Shown piece after piece: positions 44,090 through 53,873 of a DNA stretch of 64,000 bases. Origin of the DNA: an uncultured Alistipes sp. (GTDB lineage: Bacteria > Bacteroidota > Bacteroidia > Bacteroidales > Rikenellaceae); assembly GCA_947364365.1 (NCBI GenBank), contig CANASP010000009.1, positions 39,177 through 103,176 on the forward strand, read 5' to 3'. Each line of letters starts with the position of its first letter. Position 1 is the first letter of the stretch. The notes beneath the pieces are model-generated. The model was not told the DNA's origin. It saw only the letters and a list, made by a program, of their open reading frames with translations, and did no database searches. The translations under genes were made by a program, and so were the position numbers.

Positions 44090-46402
44090 ATGAACCGACT
44101 GATCGATTACACCCGCCGCCGGCTCCGCATGGCCGCCGCAACGGCCACCCTGCTGGCAGCCGCCGCGGCACAGGCGCAGGAGCGCGACTACGTGCAGTAT
44201 GTCAACACGCTGCAAGGCACCGACTCGCGCTTCGAGCTGAGCTACGGCAACACCTACCCCGCCACCGGCATGCCCTACGGCATGCACATGTGGTCGCCCC
44301 AAACCGGCCCCAACGGCGAGGGGTGGAAATACCAGTATGCCGTGGGCACCATCCGCGGCTTCCAGCAGGCGCACCAGTGCAGCCCGTGGATGAGCGACTA
44401 CGCCGTCTACTCGCTCATGCCCATGACCGGGCAGCTCACAGTGGACGAGGAGGAGCGCGCCACGGCGTTCAGCCACGCCGACGAGGTGGCCCGTCCCCAC
44501 TACTACAAGGTCCGTCTGGCCAACGGCATCACCACCGAGATGGCCCCCACCACGCGCGGCGTGCACCTGCGCTTCACCTACCCCCGCTCGGGCGGCCCGG
44601 CCTACCTGGTGCTCGACGGCTACACGGCGCAGAGCCGGATCCGCATCGATCCCGAAAAGCGCCGGATCTCGGGCTGGGTCAACAACCACCGTTTCGTCAA
44701 CCATCCGGAGACGTTCCGCAGCTACTTCGTCATCGAGTTCGACCGCCCCTTCGAGGAGTGGGGCACCTGGGAGAACGACAAGGGGACGATCGCGGCCGGC
44801 GCCACCGACGGCGAAGGCAAGGGTTACGGCGCCTGGGTGCGCTTCCGCCCCGGCACGAAGGTCCAGGCCCGGGCCGCCTCGTCGTACATCAGCGCCGAGC
44901 AGGCCGAGATCACCCTCGCACGCGAGCTGGGCGCCGACCGAACGCTCGAAGCGACGGCCAAGCGCGGCAAGGCGACCTGGAACGCCCTGCTGGGACGCGT
45001 CGACGTCGAGGGCGGCACCGACGAGGAGCTGCGCACCTTCTACTCGTGCCTGTTCCGCGCCAACCTCTTCTCGCGCAAGTTCTACGAGCGCGACGCCGCG
45101 GGCGAACCCTACTACTACAGCCCCTACGACGGCAAGGTCCACCGCGGCTACATGTACACCGACAACGGCTTCTGGGACACCTTCCGCTCGCAGTTCCCGC
45201 TCACCAACATCCTCCATCCCACCATGCAGGGCCGCTACATGCAGGCGCTGCTGGCGGCCCAGGAGCAGTGCGGCTGGCTGCCCTCGTGGTCGGCACCGGG
45301 CGAGACGGGCGGCATGCTGGGCAACCACTCGATCTCGCTGCTCACCGACGCCTGGGCGAAGGGCATCCGCACGTTCGACCCCGCCAAAGCTCTCGAAGCC
45401 TACGCCCACGAGGCGATGAACAAGGGCCCCTGGGGCGGCGCCAACGGCCGCGCGGGGTGGAAGGAGTACTGGCAGCTGGGCTACGTGCCCTACCCCGAAT
45501 CGATGGGTTCGACGGCCCAGACGCTCGAATACGCCTACGACGACTTTTGCGCCTGGCAGCTGGCCCGCATGACGGGCAACAAGTTCTACGAGGAGATCTT
45601 CGCCCGCGTGATGTACAACTACCGCAACGTCTTCGACCCCGCGACGGGCTTCATGCGCGGCCGCCTCAAGAACGGCGAGTGGCTCGCGCCCTTCGACCCC
45701 TACGAGTGGGGCGGTCCCTACTGTGAGGGCAACGCCTGGCACTACAACTGGTCGGTCTTCCACGACGTGCAGGGGCTCATCGACCTCTACGGCAGCGACG
45801 AGGCCTTCACCGCCAAGATCGACTCGGTCTTCACCCGTCCCAACATCATCCGCCCGGGCACCTACGGCGGAGTGATTCACGAGATGACCGAGATGGAGTT
45901 GGCCGACATGGGGCAGTACGCCCACGGCAACCAGCCCATCCAGCACATGATCTATCTCTACAGCTACGCCGGGCAGCCGTGGAAGACGCAGTACTGGGCG
46001 CGCGAGATCATGCGCCGGCTCTACGACTCGTCGGAGCGCGGCTATCCGGGCGACGAGGACCAGGGCGGCATGTCGTCGTGGTACGTCCTGAGCGCGCTGG
46101 GCATCTACAGCGTCTGCCCCGGAACGGACCAGTACGTCATCGGCAGCCCCGTCTTCCGCAAGGCGACCCTGACGTTCGAGGACGGCAAGCGCTTCACGAT
46201 CGAGGCGCCGGAGAACGGGCCCGGGCGGGTGTACATCCGCAAGGCGACGCTCAACGGCGAAGCGCTCGAACGCAACTGGATCTCCTACGACGAGATCGTC
46301 GGAGGCGGCACGCTCCGCTTCGAGATGAGCGACCGCCCCGCCCTCGACCGCTGCACGACCAAGGCCGCGGCCCCCTTCTCGCTTTCGCAACGCACCGAAT
46401 AA
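44090..46402 (+). CDS. GH92 exo-alpha-mannosidase (copy 2)
   Basis: 770 residues with a cleavable signal (AAAAAQAQERDYV). It opens with YVNTLQGTDSRFELSYGNTY and has PATGMPYGMHMWSPQTG, TFWDTFRSQFP-like NGFWDTFRSQFPL, EGNAWHYNW with the likely catalytic acid Glu, and GDEDQGGMSSWYVLSALG with the base Asp. The opening differs from copies 1 and 3, so the three are distinct subtypes and likely differ in linkage preference. It lies 33 nt after copy 1 and 11 nt before copy 3. Confidence 0.93.
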   Translation: MNRLIDYTRRRLRMAAATATLLAAAAAQAQERDYVQYVNTLQGTDSRFELSYGNTYPATGMPYGMHMWSPQTGPNGEGWKYQYAVGTIRGFQQAHQCSPWMSDYAVYSLMPMTGQLTVDEEERATAFSHADEVARPHYYKVRLANGITTEMAPTTRGVHLRFTYPRSGGPAYLVLDGYTAQSRIRIDPEKRRISGWVNNHRFVNHPETFRSYFVIEFDRPFEEWGTWENDKGTIAAGATDGEGKGYGAWVRFRPGTKVQARAASSYISAEQAEITLARELGADRTLEATAKRGKATWNALLGRVDVEGGTDEELRTFYSCLFRANLFSRKFYERDAAGEPYYYSPYDGKVHRGYMYTDNGFWDTFRSQFPLTNILHPTMQGRYMQALLAAQEQCGWLPSWSAPGETGGMLGNHSISLLTDAWAKGIRTFDPAKALEAYAHEAMNKGPWGGANGRAGWKEYWQLGYVPYPESMGSTAQTLEYAYDDFCAWQLARMTGNKFYEEIFARVMYNYRNVFDPATGFMRGRLKNGEWLAPFDPYEWGGPYCEGNAWHYNWSVFHDVQGLIDLYGSDEAFTAKIDSVFTRPNIIRPGTYGGVIHEMTEMELADMGQYAHGNQPIQHMIYLYSYAGQPWKTQYWAREIMRRLYDSSERGYPGDEDQGGMSSWYVLSALGIYSVCPGTDQYVIGSPVFRKATLTFEDGKRFTIEAPENGPGRVYIRKATLNGEALERNWISYDEIVGGGTLRFEMSDRPALDRCTTKAAAPFSLSQRTE

Positions 46403-46413
46403 CCCTTTGAAGA

Positions 46414-48591
46414 ATGAAGATACGCAACATCCTTTCCGCCGCCGCGCTGCTGCTCGTCTCCGCCGGTGCGGCCGCGGCTGAAAAACAAGCCGCACCGGCC
46501 GCCGCGCAGCGCGTCACGCCGGCCGAGCGGGTCAACACGCTGATCGGCACCCGCGGCGAGGGGCTCACCTCGGGTTACTGCTACCCGGGGGCCACCTACC
46601 CCTTCGGCATGGTGCAGTTCACCCCCTCCTACTTCTACCGCCGCGGCGGCTTCGTCATCAACCAGCTCAGCGGCGGCGGTTGCGCCCACATGGGCAACTT
46701 CCCCACCTTCCCGCTGCCCGGACGGCTCGACCGCTCGCCCGGCAACATCCTCGACCACCGCGTCGAGGTTTCGGGCGAGGAGGGCCACGCCGGCTACTAC
46801 CGGGCCGAAGTCGAGGAGTCGGTCGGCGCCGAGCTGACCGTCACGCCCCGCACGGGCATGGCCCGCTACGAATACTCCGCCGACGAGCGGTTCGGCACGG
46901 TCATCATCGGCGCCGGAATCTCGTCGACGCCCATCGAGGTGGCCGCTGCCGTCATCACCGGCCCCGCGAGCTGCGAGGGTTATGCCGAAGGCGGCAACTT
47001 CTGCGGCGTGAGAACCCCCTACAAGGTCTATTTCGCCGCCGAGTTCGATACGCCGGCCGTCGAGTCGGGCATCTGGAAGGAGGAGCGGCTCCAGCCGGGC
47101 GCCCGCTTCGCCGAAGGGGCGCAGTCGGGTCTCTACTTCACCTTCGACCTCGCGAAGGGGCAGCGCGTGCAGTACAAGATCGGAGTCTCCTACGTCTCGG
47201 TGGAGAACGCCCGCGAGAACCTGCGGACCGAGAACGCCGGCTGGGACTTCGACGCCGTGCGCCGTGCCGCCGAAGAGGCCTGGAACGACCGCCTGGGACG
47301 CATCGAGGTGGAGGGCGGCGACGCCGACCGCATCTGCCAGTTCTACACCCACCTCTACCGGGTCTTCATCCATCCCAACCTCTGCAACGACGTCAACGGC
47401 GAGTACATGGGCGCCGACTTCCGCGTCCACCGCACCCGCTCGCGGCAGCTGACCTCGCTGAGCAACTGGGACACCTACCGCACGCAGATCCAGCTGCTGG
47501 CGATGCTCTGCCCCGACGTGGCGTCCGACGTGGTGCTCTCGCACCGCGACTTCGCCGAGCAGTCGGGCGACGCCTTCCCGCGCTGGGTGCTGGCCAACAT
47601 CGAGACGGGGATCATGCAGGGCGACCCCACCCCCACGCTCATCGCCAACGCCTGGGCCTTCGGCGCGCGCGACTACGATCCCCACCCGATCTTTCGTCTC
47701 ATGCGGCGCAACGCCGAAGTACCGGGCGCACGGTCGCAGGCGATCGAGGAGCGCCCGGGGCTGGCGCAGTACCTCGAAAAGGGGTGGTTCAATGCCTCCG
47801 AGCAGCTCGAATACACCTCGGCCGACTTCGCCATCGGCCAGTTCGCGCTCCACGCCGTGGGCGACGAGTTCGCCTCGTGGCGCTACTTCGGCTACGCCCG
47901 CTCGTGGCGCAACCTCTACAACCCCGAGACCGGGTGGTTGCAGTCGCGCCACGGCGACGGCAGCTGGAAACCGCTGGGCGACGACTGGCGCGAATCGACC
48001 TACAAGAACTACTTCTGGATGGTGCCCTACGACCTCGGGGGGCTGATCGAGACGATCGGCGGCAAGGCCGAGGCCGAGCGGCGGCTCGACGAATTCTTCG
48101 TGCGGCTCGACGCCGGCTACAACGACCCCTGGTTCGCCTCGGGCAACGAGCCCAGCTTCCACATCCCGTGGGTCTACAACTGGGTGGGACGCCCCGACAA
48201 GGCGTCGGAGGTGATCCGCCGCACGCTCGCCGAGCAGTATTCGAGCGCCGCCGACGGCCTGCCGGGCAACGACGACCTGGGGACGATGGGGGCCTGGTAC
48301 GTCTTCGCCTCGACGGGACTCTACCCGATGATCCCCGGCGTGGGCGGGTTCACCCTCTCCACGCCGCTCTTCGACCGGATCACGATGCACCTCAAGGGCG
48401 GCGACCTGGTGATCGAGGGCGGCTCCCCGACGCGCCCCTACACCACCGCCGTCACCGTCGACGGCGAACGCCTCGACCGCGCCTGGATCGACTGGGAGCG
48501 CCTCGCCGGCGGCGCCACGGTCCGCTTCACCACCTCGACGAAACCCTCGGGAACGTGGGGCCGCACGCAGATGCCCCCCTCCTACGAATAA
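46414..48591 (+). CDS. GH92 exo-alpha-mannosidase (copy 3)
   Basis: 725 residues with a signal peptide (cleavage near AAAAEKQ). Motifs: VNTLIGTRGEGLTSGY, YPGATYPFGMVQFTP, GGGCAHMGNFPTFPLPG, LSNWDTYRTQIQLL, ESTYKNYFWMVPYD with the likely acid Glu, and PGNDDLGTMGAWYVFAS with the base Asp. It is the shortest of the three GH92 proteins. Being one of three tandem GH92 genes with a GH38-like gene points to complete trimming of a multi-linkage alpha-mannan such as high-mannose N-glycan. Confidence 0.93.
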   Translation: MKIRNILSAAALLLVSAGAAAAEKQAAPAAAQRVTPAERVNTLIGTRGEGLTSGYCYPGATYPFGMVQFTPSYFYRRGGFVINQLSGGGCAHMGNFPTFPLPGRLDRSPGNILDHRVEVSGEEGHAGYYRAEVEESVGAELTVTPRTGMARYEYSADERFGTVIIGAGISSTPIEVAAAVITGPASCEGYAEGGNFCGVRTPYKVYFAAEFDTPAVESGIWKEERLQPGARFAEGAQSGLYFTFDLAKGQRVQYKIGVSYVSVENARENLRTENAGWDFDAVRRAAEEAWNDRLGRIEVEGGDADRICQFYTHLYRVFIHPNLCNDVNGEYMGADFRVHRTRSRQLTSLSNWDTYRTQIQLLAMLCPDVASDVVLSHRDFAEQSGDAFPRWVLANIETGIMQGDPTPTLIANAWAFGARDYDPHPIFRLMRRNAEVPGARSQAIEERPGLAQYLEKGWFNASEQLEYTSADFAIGQFALHAVGDEFASWRYFGYARSWRNLYNPETGWLQSRHGDGSWKPLGDDWRESTYKNYFWMVPYDLGGLIETIGGKAEAERRLDEFFVRLDAGYNDPWFASGNEPSFHIPWVYNWVGRPDKASEVIRRTLAEQYSSAADGLPGNDDLGTMGAWYVFASTGLYPMIPGVGGFTLSTPLFDRITMHLKGGDLVIEGGSPTRPYTTAVTVDGERLDRAWIDWERLAGGATVRFTTSTKPSGTWGRTQMPPSYE

Positions 48592-48607
48592 AACACAGGA
48601 ACCGATC

Positions 48608-49987
48608 ATGAAAAAACTCATCCTGATCGCAGCGGCGCTCCTCGCAGGCAGCGCCCTCCGCGCCCAGACGATCGCCCCCTTCGAGGCGGGCGACCGGGTG
48701 GCATTCCTCGGCAACAGCATCACCGACGGCGGCCACTACCACTCCTACATCTGGCTCTATTACATGACCCGCTTCCCCGACCGCGAACTGAGGATGTTCA
48801 ACGTCGGCATCGGCGGCGAGACGGCAGGCGACATGTACAAGCGTCTCGACGGCGACGTCTTCTCCAAACGGCCGACGGTGCTCACCGTCACCTTCGGGAT
48901 GAACGACACGGGCTACGCCGAGTACAACGGCGACGACGCCCGGGCCTTCGGCGAGGCGCGCTACCGCGAGTGCCTCGACAACTTCCGCAAGATGGAGCGG
49001 CGGCTGCTCGCGGCCGACCGGCTGCGCGTGGTGATGATCGGCGGCTCGCCCTACGACGAGACGGCCCAAATCGAGAACACGGCCCTGAAGGGCAAGAACG
49101 CCGTGATGCAGCGCGTGGTGGCCTTCCAGCAGGAGGCCGCCGAGCGCAACGGCTGGGAGTTTCTCGACTACAACGCCCCGCTCGTGGCCCTCGCGGCCCG
49201 CGAGCAGGCGGCCAATCCGTCGTTCACGCTGACGATGGGCGACCGCATCCACCCCGACAACGCGGGACACATGGCCATGGCCTATCTCTTCCTCAAGGCG
49301 CAGGGATTCGCCGGGCAGGAGGTCGCCGACGTGCGTATCGACGCGGCGCGGGGACGCGTGCTGCGCGCCGGCAACTGCACGGTAGACGGCCTCGGCAGCA
49401 AGGGCCGCACCCTCTCGTTCGACTACACGGCCCGCGCGCTCCCCTACCCGATGGATACCGTCGCCCGCGGCATGGGGGCCCGCCGCAGTCAGGCCGAGGC
49501 CTGCCGGCTGGTGCCCTTCACCGAGGAGATGAACCGCGAGACGCTGGCCGTCGAGGGGCTGCCCCAAGGCGACTACGCGCTGTCGATCGACGGCGAGCGG
49601 ATCGGCACGTGGAGCGCCGCCGAGCTGGCCGCGGGGATCAACCTGGCCCAGATTCCCTGGACGCCCCAGTACCGCCAGGCGCTGGAGGTGATGCACCTCA
49701 ACGAGCTGCGCTGGGAGATCGAGCGCACGTTCCGCGACTACGCCTGGGTGCAGTACGGCTTCATGCAGGGCAAGGGGCTGCTCGACGCCAACGACCGCCG
49801 GGCCGTCGAGGCGCTCGACAGCGAAAAGAGCCGCAACATCTGGCTCGACATCCACCGCGACAACTATTCGCGCCTGATGCTGCCCCATGTACGCGAGGCG
49901 CGGGCACGGCAGATGGAGGAGCTCGTCGAGACGATCTACGCGATCAACCAGCCCCAGACGCGGCGCATCGTTCTCCGAAGGGAGTGA
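48608..49987 (+). CDS. SGNH/GDSL-family hydrolase with C-terminal extension
   Basis: 459 residues with a signal peptide (cleavage near ALRAQT). The SGNH domain spans about 20-230: FLGNSITDGGHYHSY with the catalytic Ser, NVGIGGETAGDMY, TFGMNDTGYAEY and RIHPDNAGHMAMA with the catalytic Asp/His pair. The remaining 230 residues contain a beta-rich part and a helical end and are not seen in the two short SGNH genes of this window. It is the last gene of the GH38-GH92 operon, 16 nt after GH92 copy 3, and probably removes acyl groups that block mannosidases. Confidence 0.87.
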   Translation: MKKLILIAAALLAGSALRAQTIAPFEAGDRVAFLGNSITDGGHYHSYIWLYYMTRFPDRELRMFNVGIGGETAGDMYKRLDGDVFSKRPTVLTVTFGMNDTGYAEYNGDDARAFGEARYRECLDNFRKMERRLLAADRLRVVMIGGSPYDETAQIENTALKGKNAVMQRVVAFQQEAAERNGWEFLDYNAPLVALAAREQAANPSFTLTMGDRIHPDNAGHMAMAYLFLKAQGFAGQEVADVRIDAARGRVLRAGNCTVDGLGSKGRTLSFDYTARALPYPMDTVARGMGARRSQAEACRLVPFTEEMNRETLAVEGLPQGDYALSIDGERIGTWSAAELAAGINLAQIPWTPQYRQALEVMHLNELRWEIERTFRDYAWVQYGFMQGKGLLDANDRRAVEALDSEKSRNIWLDIHRDNYSRLMLPHVREARARQMEELVETIYAINQPQTRRIVLRRE

Positions 49988-50006
49988 CCGTCCGGCTGAA
50001 GAAATT

Positions 50007-50107
50007 GCCACGCTTCGGGAGTTCCCGAAGCGTGGCGGCCCGCAGCCACCCCCGGCGGAGGGCCGCACTCTTCGCATTCGCTCGCGTGCATCCCCCGCTG
50101 GCTGCGA
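50007..50107 (+). repeat. GC-rich intergenic palindromic element (copy)
   Basis: Starts with a perfect 14-bp hairpin GCCACGCTTCGGGA (50007-50020), loop GT, TCCCGAAGCGTGGC (50023-50036), then GGCCCGCAGCCACCCCCGG, and ends with CCGCTGGCTGCG near 50095-50106. It matches the elements at about 8678-8775 (+) and 60711-60800 (-). Confidence 0.75.
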
Positions 50108-50132
50108 TCCGACAAAAACATTCCCAACACGC

Positions 50133-50168
50133 AAAACGAGGAGCCTCAAAACCGAGGCTCCTCGTTTT
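50133..50168. terminator. Bidirectional terminator between convergent genes
   Basis: AAAACGAGGAGCCTC (50133-50147) pairs perfectly with GAGGCTCCTCGTTTT (50154-50168), with a 6-nt loop. The A and T ends give a T tract on both strands, ending the GH38-GH92 operon from the left and recJ from the right. Confidence 0.93.
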
Positions 50169-50191
50169 CATCGCCGCAACGACAACCCGCC

Positions 50192-51955
50192 TTACCGCAC
50201 CACGGGCTTGATGTCCTTGATGCGCAGCTGCGTGGTCACCGTGCCGCGGTAGTGGTTCTCGACGATCTGGTAGCAGACGTCGATCGGCCGGCCCGAGCGC
50301 ACCCACTCGTAATGCGTGGGCTGCTGGAAGGCGATCGACTGGATCGTCGTGTTGGGCTTCTGCCGCTGCATGAGGTCCATGCGCAGGTGCTCGCACTCCA
50401 TGCCCACCAGCTTGGCATCGCCGTGGTTGCTCACGCCGTAGGTGGCGAAGACCGGCGAGGCGTTGCCCGGCCCGAAGGGCTGGAAGCGGTTGAGGTCGGC
50501 GCGGAACTTGGGCGTGATGTCCGAGAAGAGCAGCTCGCTGTCGATGTCGACCTGCGGGACGAGCGCCTGCGGGTCGATGTTCTCCTCGACATAGGCGTTG
50601 AAGCGCCGCATGAACTCGTCGACGTTCTCGGGCCGCATGGTCATGCCCGCGGCGTACATGTGACCGCCGAAGTTCTCCAGCAGGTCGGAGCACGACTCCA
50701 CGGCCTGGTAGAGGTCGAAGCCCGGCACCGAGCGGGCCGAGCCCGTCACGAAGCCGTTGCTCATCGTCAGCACCACCGTCGGGCGGTAGTAGGTCTCGAT
50801 CAGGCGCGAGGCGACGATCCCCACGATGCCCTTCATCCACCGGGGATTGTAGATCACCGTACTCTTGAGGCTCTTGAGCTCGGGGTTGCGCTCGATGTAG
50901 TCGTGGGCCTCCTGCGTCACGGAGCGGTCGATCGACTTGCGGTCGCGGTTGTAGGCGTCGATCACGTTGCCGAACTCGGCGGCGACCGACTCGTTGCCCT
51001 CGATCAGGAGCTCGACGGCGGCGTGCCCGCCCGAGGGCGAGGCGTTCTCGTCGTTCTCGTCCATGCGCATGCGCCCGGCGGCGTTGATGCGCGGACCGAT
51101 CTTGAAGACGATGTCGTCGATGGTGATGTTGTGCTTGTCCAGCCCGCAGATCTTGATGATCGACAGCAGCCCCTTGGAGGGCTCGCGGTTGAGCATCTTC
51201 AATCCGAAGTAGGCCAGGATGCGGTTCTCGCCCACCAGCGGCACGATGTCCGAGGCGATCGATACGACCAGCAGATCCAGCAGGTGGAGGATCTGCTCGA
51301 AGGGAATCCCGTGGCGCTGGGCATAGGCCTGCACCAGCTTGAATCCCACGCCGCAGCCCGACAGCTCGTCGAACGGGTAGGAACAGTCGACCCGCTTGGG
51401 GTCCAGAACGGCTACGGCTCGGGGGATCTCCTCGGCCGGGAGGTGGTGGTCGCAGATGATGAAATCCACGCCTTTCTGCTGTGCATAGACAACCTTTTCC
51501 GTGGCCTTGATGCCACAGTCGAGGGCGATGATCAGCCCGACGCCCTTGCGGGCCGCCAGGTCGATACCCTTGACCGAGATACCGTAGCCTTCGGTATACC
51601 GGTCGGGGATGTAGAACATCAGGTTCTTGTGCCCGATCTGGCGCAGGAACTTGTAGACCAGCGCGACGGCCGTGCAGCCGTCGACGTCGTAGTCGCCGTA
51701 GATCATGATCTTCTCATTCTCCCGGACGGCCCGTCCGACACGCTCGACCGCGCGATCCATATCCTTCATCAGGAAGGGATCGTGCAGGTCGGCGAGGCTG
51801 GGTCTAAAGAACTTCTCCGCCTTCTCTACAGTGTCTATGCCTCTCTGAACGAGCAGGTTCGCCAGCACGGGCGAGAGCCGCAACGCGGTGGCGAGCTTCG
51901 CCACCGCCCCGGAATCGCCCTGCGGTTTGACTGCCCAACGCTTTCGTGTAGGCAT
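50192..51955 (-). CDS. recJ: Single-stranded-DNA-specific exonuclease RecJ
   Basis: 587 residues, normal RecJ length. DHH-superfamily motifs: IYGDYDVDGCTAV (motif I), ALDCGI, ICDHHLP (motif III, DHH), LSGCGVGFKL, and in the DHHA1 part GSARSVPGFDL and NFGGHMYAAGMTM (GGH motif). RecJ is a cytoplasmic 5'-3' exonuclease of single-stranded DNA in mismatch and recombination repair. It is the last gene of a lipA-lipB-recJ transcript, 27 nt after lipB. No own promoter box is seen in that A/T-rich gap. Confidence 0.96.
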   Translation of the reverse strand: MPTRKRWAVKPQGDSGAVAKLATALRLSPVLANLLVQRGIDTVEKAEKFFRPSLADLHDPFLMKDMDRAVERVGRAVRENEKIMIYGDYDVDGCTAVALVYKFLRQIGHKNLMFYIPDRYTEGYGISVKGIDLAARKGVGLIIALDCGIKATEKVVYAQQKGVDFIICDHHLPAEEIPRAVAVLDPKRVDCSYPFDELSGCGVGFKLVQAYAQRHGIPFEQILHLLDLLVVSIASDIVPLVGENRILAYFGLKMLNREPSKGLLSIIKICGLDKHNITIDDIVFKIGPRINAAGRMRMDENDENASPSGGHAAVELLIEGNESVAAEFGNVIDAYNRDRKSIDRSVTQEAHDYIERNPELKSLKSTVIYNPRWMKGIVGIVASRLIETYYRPTVVLTMSNGFVTGSARSVPGFDLYQAVESCSDLLENFGGHMYAAGMTMRPENVDEFMRRFNAYVEENIDPQALVPQVDIDSELLFSDITPKFRADLNRFQPFGPGNASPVFATYGVSNHGDAKLVGMECEHLRMDLMQRQKPNTTIQSIAFQQPTHYEWVRSGRPIDVCYQIVENHYRGTVTTQLRIKDIKPVVR

Positions 51956-51982
51956 ACGATCTATTATTTATATATTTCAACA

Positions 51983-52819
51983 TTACTTTTCTTCTCTTAC
52001 GTCGTTTGTCCGCCGGCCTGTCATAACACAGCCCGACGTCGCCGGCACCATCTCCGCCCCGAGCACCTCGCCCAGGTGGCGGACCACCGCACGCTTCACG
52101 TCGGCCATCGCCGCGTCGCGACCCGTCTCCCGCGCGATCGAGGTCACCCCCCGATCCGAGAACCCGCAGGGGTTGATATGGGCGAACCACCCCAGGTCGG
52201 TCGTCACGTTGAGCGCGAAGCCGTGCATGGTAACATAACGCGAAGAACGCACGCCTATTGCGCAGATCTTGCGCGGCGGGCGTTTTTCGTCGGCGATCCA
52301 CACCCCCGAAGCCCCGGCGATGCGCCCCGCGGCGATGCCGTAGTCGGCCACCGTGCGGATCACCGCCTCCTCAAGCGACGCGATGTAGTCGCGCAGGCCG
52401 ATGCCGATCCGTTCCAGATCGAGGATCGGATAGCCGACCAGCTGCCCGGGACCGTGGAAGGTGATGTCGCCCCCGCGGTCAATGCGAAAGAACGCGGCGC
52501 CGAGCGCTTCGAGCCGCTCGCGTCCCACGAGCAGGTTCTCGGCCCGGCCGCTCTTGCCGAGCGTATAGACCGGGTCGTGCTCCACGAGGAGCAGCTCCCC
52601 GGCGCACTCCGGGGCTCCTGCGGCGGCCATATCGTCGGCCGCCGTCGCTTCGGGAGCCTCGCCGGCACCTACCGAGGCCTCGCCGCCGCGATCAGCGCAG
52701 GCCGCCCCGCCGCCGGTGCGATGCGCCTTGCGGGTGACCAGCGCGTCGAAGAGGCGCTGCTGCACCTCCCGCGCGGCGGCATACTCCATGCGCCCCAGAT
52801 CGCGGCAGAGGATCTTCAT
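51983..52819 (-). CDS. lipB: Octanoyltransferase LipB with an unusual insertion
   Basis: 278 residues. It transfers octanoyl groups from acyl carrier protein to lipoyl domains, the first step of lipoate synthesis. Family motifs: LLLVEHDPVYTLGKSG, RGGDITFHGPGQLVGYPI with the conserved His, and the catalytic Cys in FAHINPCGFSDRGVTS. ATG 52819 overlaps the lipA stop by 4 nt (52816-52819), which fixes the start. Between about residues 29 and 66 an Ala/Gly/Glu-rich stretch (GGGAACADRGGEASVG and onwards) is inserted; ordinary LipB proteins are about 210-240 residues. Confidence 0.93.
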   Translation of the reverse strand: MKILCRDLGRMEYAAAREVQQRLFDALVTRKAHRTGGGAACADRGGEASVGAGEAPEATAADDMAAAGAPECAGELLLVEHDPVYTLGKSGRAENLLVGRERLEALGAAFFRIDRGGDITFHGPGQLVGYPILDLERIGIGLRDYIASLEEAVIRTVADYGIAAGRIAGASGVWIADEKRPPRKICAIGVRSSRYVTMHGFALNVTTDLGWFAHINPCGFSDRGVTSIARETGRDAAMADVKRAVVRHLGEVLGAEMVPATSGCVMTGRRTNDVREEK

Positions 52820-53703
52820 CGCCGCAACGCCTTGACGCTGCGCAGGGCCTCCTCGGCCATGTACGACGACCGCACCAGCGGTGCGCTCGCGCAGTAGGCG
52901 AAACCCATCTCCAGCGCTTTCTGCCGGTACCATTCGAATTTTTCGGGAGTGACATACTCCGCTACGGGGTAATGCTCCAGCGTGGGACGAAGGTACTGGC
53001 CCAGGGTGACGACCCCCACACCCGCTTCGCGCAAGTCGGCGAGGGTCTGCAATACTTCATCGTCGCTCTCGCCGAGACCCACCATCAGACCGCTCTTCGT
53101 GGCGGCGCCCATCGCATGCAGCAGGCGCAGCGTCTCCAGGCTGGTGCGGTACTTCGCCCTGGAACGCAGCGCGGGGGTCAGCCGCTCGACGGTTTCGATG
53201 TTGTGTCCGACCAGATCGGGGCCCGATGCGACGACGGTCTCCAGCAGATCGCGGCGCGCATCGAGGTCGGGAATAAGGAGCTCTATGACCGTCCCGGGAT
53301 TCCTCCGGCGGATCGCCTCGACCGTAGCGGCCCAGTGGGCGGCACCGCCGTCGGGCAGGTCGTCGCGCGTCACGGAGGTGATGACGGCATAGCGGAGTTC
53401 CATCAGGGCGACGCTCTCGGCCACCTTCTGCGGCTCGTCGGCGTCGGGCGCAAGGGGACGCCCCGTGCGGGTGGCGCAGAAACGGCACCCGCGCGTACAG
53501 ATTTCGCCCAGGATCATGAAGGTCGCGGTGCGACGGCTCCAGCATTCGGCCTGGTTGGGGCACTTGCCGCTGCTGCAAATCGTATGCAGGCCCCGCTCCT
53601 CGACGATCTTGCGCACACGGGCGAACTCGGCGGAGCGGTGGAGCCGGATCTTCAGCCATCCGGGTTTTTTCAGGACATCTACCTTGTCATGGAACTTCGG
53701 CAT
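52816..53703 (-). CDS. lipA: Lipoyl synthase LipA
   Basis: 295 residues. The family's two iron-sulfur motifs are present: CSSGKCPNQAEC near residue 43 (auxiliary cluster) and CTRGCRFC near 68 (radical SAM cluster), with a final RSSYMAEEA segment carrying the conserved Ser. It inserts two sulfur atoms into octanoyl groups made by LipB. First gene of the lipA-lipB-recJ operon. Its minus-7 box TATTTTTG lies on the minus strand at 53731-53738, 27 nt before the start. Confidence 0.97.
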   Translation of the reverse strand: MPKFHDKVDVLKKPGWLKIRLHRSAEFARVRKIVEERGLHTICSSGKCPNQAECWSRRTATFMILGEICTRGCRFCATRTGRPLAPDADEPQKVAESVALMELRYAVITSVTRDDLPDGGAAHWAATVEAIRRRNPGTVIELLIPDLDARRDLLETVVASGPDLVGHNIETVERLTPALRSRAKYRTSLETLRLLHAMGAATKSGLMVGLGESDDEVLQTLADLREAGVGVVTLGQYLRPTLEHYPVAEYVTPEKFEWYRQKALEMGFAYCASAPLVRSSYMAEEALRSVKALRR

Positions 53704-53730
53704 TTAAGTTCACTTTTTTCCCAATTGACG

Positions 53731-53738
53731 CAAAAATA
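53731..53738 (-). promoter_or_regulatory. Minus-7 box TATTTTTG of lipA-lipB-recJ
   Basis: The plus strand reads CAAAAATA, giving TATTTTTG on the minus strand, 27 nt before the lipA ATG. An A/T-rich tract lies upstream but no clear TTTG element at the right spacing. Confidence 0.65.
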
Positions 53739-53873
53739 GCAAAAAAGATCGGATATTCCTCGTGAATGGCTATTTATTGTAACAAATCGCCGCCACAGGG
53801 CCGCAGAAGGCCGGTCGGAGGATCGGGGCCGGCAAAGACGGGAAAAGCGGGCCGGCCGCGGGCCGCCGCCGGC

